A stretch of 23,278 nt of DNA from CAZCPB01 sp964500365 (GTDB lineage Bacteria > Planctomycetota > Phycisphaerae > Phycisphaerales > UBA1924): NCBI GenBank assembly GCA_964500365.1, contig CAZCPB010000028.1:1-23278 (forward strand), given 5' to 3'. Made by a program: the position numbers and the translations under genes. The notes under the pieces are model-generated. The model was not told where the DNA came from. It did not search any database and saw nothing but the letters and a program-made list of their open reading frames with translations. The first letter of the stretch is position 1; each line of letters starts with the position of its first letter. This document shows positions 22,497 through 23,278 of the stretch, one piece after another.

Positions 22497-23278
22497 ATGA
22501 CCGAACTCACCCGCCAGCGCGCCCGCACCCGCCCGCCCCGGGGCGCGCGGACCGTGCGCCGCGCGAAGACCACGCTCACCGCCCGCACCGCCGACCGCCA
22601 CGCGCTCTACGAGTGGTCCGTCCAGGACGTCGAGGCCGAGATCGACTTCGTGGACGAGCAGTTCAGGAAGCTCCGCCGCCGGCCCGCGGTCCGCCTCCGC
22701 GAGGACTTCTGCGGCACCGCCAACACCAGCTGCGAGTGGGTCCGCCGCCGGCGCGGCAACCTCGCCGTGGGCGTGGACCTCGACGCGCCGACCCTCCAGT
22801 GGGGCCGCGACCACCACCTCGCCCGGCTCACCGCCGCCCAGCGCTCCCGCGTCACGCTCCTCAACCGCAACGTCCTCTCTCCGGGCAGCAAGGGGGGGGG
22901 GATGGACTGCGTCCTGGCGATGAACTTCTCGTGGTGGATCTTCAAGACCCGCGCCGAGCTCGGGCGCTACTTCCGCAGCGTCCGCCGCTCGCTGGTCGAG
23001 GACGGCGTCCTCTTCCTCGACATCTGCGGCGGGTGGGAATGCCAGCGCCCGCACCGCGAGGTCCGCCGGCTCCGCCTGCCGCGCCGCCTCGAGCGCGACG
23101 CCCGCGGCAGCGGCCGCTTCACCTACGTCTGGCAGCAGGCGACCTTCAACCCGATCTCGAACGAGGCGGCCTGCCGCATCCACTTCAAGTTCCCCGACGG
23201 CACCAACCTGCGGCGGGCCTTCGAGTACGACTGGCGGATCTGGTCGATCCGCGAGGCCCGCGACCTGCTCGCCGAGTA
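22497..23278 (+). CDS. Class I SAM-dependent methyltransferase (partial, runs off window end)
   Basis: An open frame from ATG 22497 to the window edge, 260 residues with no stop, so the C-terminus is missing. The N-terminus is Arg-rich. The SAM-binding motif I is RLREDFCGTANTSCEW (about 66-81), followed by GVDLDAPTLQWG (the acidic residue after strand 2). A later WW-containing strand (AMNFSWWIFKTRAELGRYFRSV) and LFLDICGG fit the rest of a Rossmann methyltransferase. The FCGTA-type motif I occurs in a family of uncharacterised methyltransferases in planctomycetes and other phyla, from memory; the substrate is unknown. A run of ten G at 22892-22901 encodes Lys-Gly-Gly-Gly inside the frame, a possible slippage site. 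The gene diverges from ugd. Confidence 0.85.
   Translation, partial: MTELTRQRARTRPPRGARTVRRAKTTLTARTADRHALYEWSVQDVEAEIDFVDEQFRKLRRRPAVRLREDFCGTANTSCEWVRRRRGNLAVGVDLDAPTLQWGRDHHLARLTAAQRSRVTLLNRNVLSPGSKGGGMDCVLAMNFSWWIFKTRAELGRYFRSVRRSLVEDGVLFLDICGGWECQRPHREVRRLRLPRRLERDARGSGRFTYVWQQATFNPISNEAACRIHFKFPDGTNLRRAFEYDWRIWSIREARDLLAE
22892..22901 (+). repeat. G10 homopolymer inside the methyltransferase gene
   Basis: Ten consecutive G in the coding strand, the longest mononucleotide run noticed in the window. Loss or gain of one base would truncate the protein. Confidence 0.85.

Noticed and set aside
20973..23183. A 736-codon minus-strand frame over ugd and opposite the last methyltransferase
   Set aside because: It shifts frame against the clear UDP-glucose dehydrogenase and is aligned antisense to the methyltransferase; no motif of its own.

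Overview
The window is GC-rich and densely coded. It most likely comes from a planctomycete (Planctomycetota, perhaps Phycisphaerae). The best evidence is the N-terminus of the giant secreted protease, which carries a variant of the planctomycete LEPR-xLL export signature (residues 20-29, EGLENRILMS). High GC, few clear Shine-Dalgarno sites, and a mixture of acyl-CoA catabolism and envelope genes fit this. No tRNA, rRNA, CRISPR array, transposase or phage gene was seen. No gap between genes exceeds 300 bases; the largest are 15044-15280 (237 bases) and 12309-12531 (223 bases).

Layout. 1-1019 (minus): type I signal peptidase, followed by a GNAT acetyltransferase whose frame is broken by an in-frame TAG at a conserved position. 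1139-2907 (plus): an MBL-fold hydrolase and a DUF4442 hot-dog protein. 2914-6746 (minus): a long VLCAD/ACAD9-like acyl-CoA dehydrogenase and two crotonases. 6873-12308 (minus): an 1811-residue subtilase with Ig-like, PPC and P domains and four C-terminal repeats ending in a (S)HYD motif. 12532-14231 (minus): HMG-CoA lyase and a third crotonase, joined by an ATGA overlap. 14300-17885 (minus): a Tat/lipoprotein N-acetylmuramoyl-alanine amidase, an asparagine synthetase B with a cysteine-rich insertion, and a small four-helix membrane protein. 17984-19156 (plus): xylose isomerase. 19020-22399 (minus): a membrane protein overlapping the xylA 3' end, an orphan beta-class DNA methyltransferase coupled to a small membrane protein, and UDP-glucose dehydrogenase. 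22497 to the end (plus): a partial SAM-dependent methyltransferase containing a run of ten G.

The metabolic core (acyl-CoA dehydrogenase, methylglutaconyl-CoA hydratase-like crotonase, HMG-CoA lyase) points to leucine/isovalerate or related acyl-CoA breakdown to acetyl-CoA and acetoacetate, but no methylcrotonyl-CoA carboxylase is present here. The protease gene sits between two related crotonases, one of which has lost both catalytic glutamates. The best candidates for something undescribed are the protease's C-terminal repeat, the CxxCxxC insertion in asparagine synthetase, and the pseudo-crotonase next to HMG-CoA lyase. No complete new defence or mobile system was found.
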